From positions 342,407 through 406,406 of the forward strand of contig NZ_JABXYJ010000006.1 in assembly GCF_013377855.1 (NCBI RefSeq): a stretch of DNA of 64,000 bases. Direction: 5' to 3'. Positions within the stretch are counted from its first letter, which is position 1; every line of letters starts with the position of its first letter. The notes beneath the pieces are model-generated. The model ran no database searches. It saw only the letters and a list, made by a program, of their open reading frames with translations, and was not told the origin of the DNA. A program made the translations under genes and the position numbers. This document shows positions 63,971-64,000 of the stretch, piece by piece. This DNA is from Cognatundibacterium oligocarboniphilum. Lineage in GTDB: Bacteria > Pseudomonadota > Gammaproteobacteria > Burkholderiales > Burkholderiaceae_D.

Positions 63971-64000
63971 TTACTCGATAATCTTGGCAACCACACCCGC
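63971..64000 (-). CDS. tuf: Elongation factor Tu, last nine residues
   Basis: The minus strand at the right edge reads A-G-V-V-A-K-I-I-E then TAA, the C-terminus of betaproteobacterial EF-Tu. Its position just upstream of rpsJ agrees with the usual rpsL-rpsG-fusA-tuf-rpsJ order. The rest of the gene is outside the window. Confidence 0.85.
   Translation of the reverse strand, partial: AGVVAKIIE

Overview
The window is a chromosomal stretch of a betaproteobacterium, most likely of the order Burkholderiales and Oxalobacteraceae-like. The evidence is gene order and family content: kdsD-kdsC-lptC-lptA-lptB-rpoN-hpf; ponA divergent from pilMNOPQ; ccsB/ccs1 and cytochrome c4 divergent from engB and hemB; a SAH riboswitch in front of ahcY; and system II cytochrome c maturation. 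Base composition looks balanced by eye. I saw no insertion sequence, prophage, CRISPR array or tRNA gene. This is core genome, and most of the novelty lies in the regulatory DNA.

Layout. 1-6.7 kb: the end of a TonB-like gene, metC with a divergent Lrp/AsnC regulator, a flavodiiron-type metallo-beta-lactamase protein (ODP-like) behind two FNR-type boxes, and an ahcY / small membrane protein / metF operon under a SAH riboswitch (S-adenosylhomocysteine recycling), then apt. 6.7-14.3 kb: a Kef-type antiporter, then the Kdo/LPS-transport/sigma-54 operon ending in the ribosome hibernation factor. 14.4-20.7 kb: a 3-hydroxyisobutyryl-CoA hydrolase-type gene and a branched-chain amino acid ABC transporter whose LivM and LivG are one polypeptide. 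21-31 kb, all minus strand: pilMNOPQ, a lipoprotein with five bacterial Ig-like repeats, a fused AroK-AroB, dgt and a DUF4197 protein. 31.4-41 kb: penicillin-binding protein 1A, cyaY/lptM, an acyltransferase, msrPQ, ccsB/ccs1, cytochrome c4. 41-49 kb: engB, hemB, a CorA-type transporter, exonuclease I, 1-Cys peroxiredoxin, dsbD, cutA.

49-64 kb, minus strand: the end of tuf, then the S10, spc and alpha ribosomal-protein clusters down to rpoA-rplQ. The long spacers in this cluster are structured. There is a promoter plus three-hairpin leader before rplC, a 238-base spacer with a promoter before rplN, and hairpins or intrinsic terminators after rpsK, rpsD, rpoA and rplQ.

The observations I would check first are: (1) a minus-strand small RNA candidate in the engB-hemB spacer, with two C/U-rich loops and an intrinsic terminator although both flanking genes run on plus; (2) two FNR-type boxes in front of the oxygen-binding diiron-type protein, one overlapping a -10 element; (3) a GNRA-loop hairpin between the Shine-Dalgarno sequence and the AUG of ahcY; (4) the segmented alpha operon; and (5) a possibly leaderless kdsD transcript. 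All functional calls come from reading the sequence; no database search was run.
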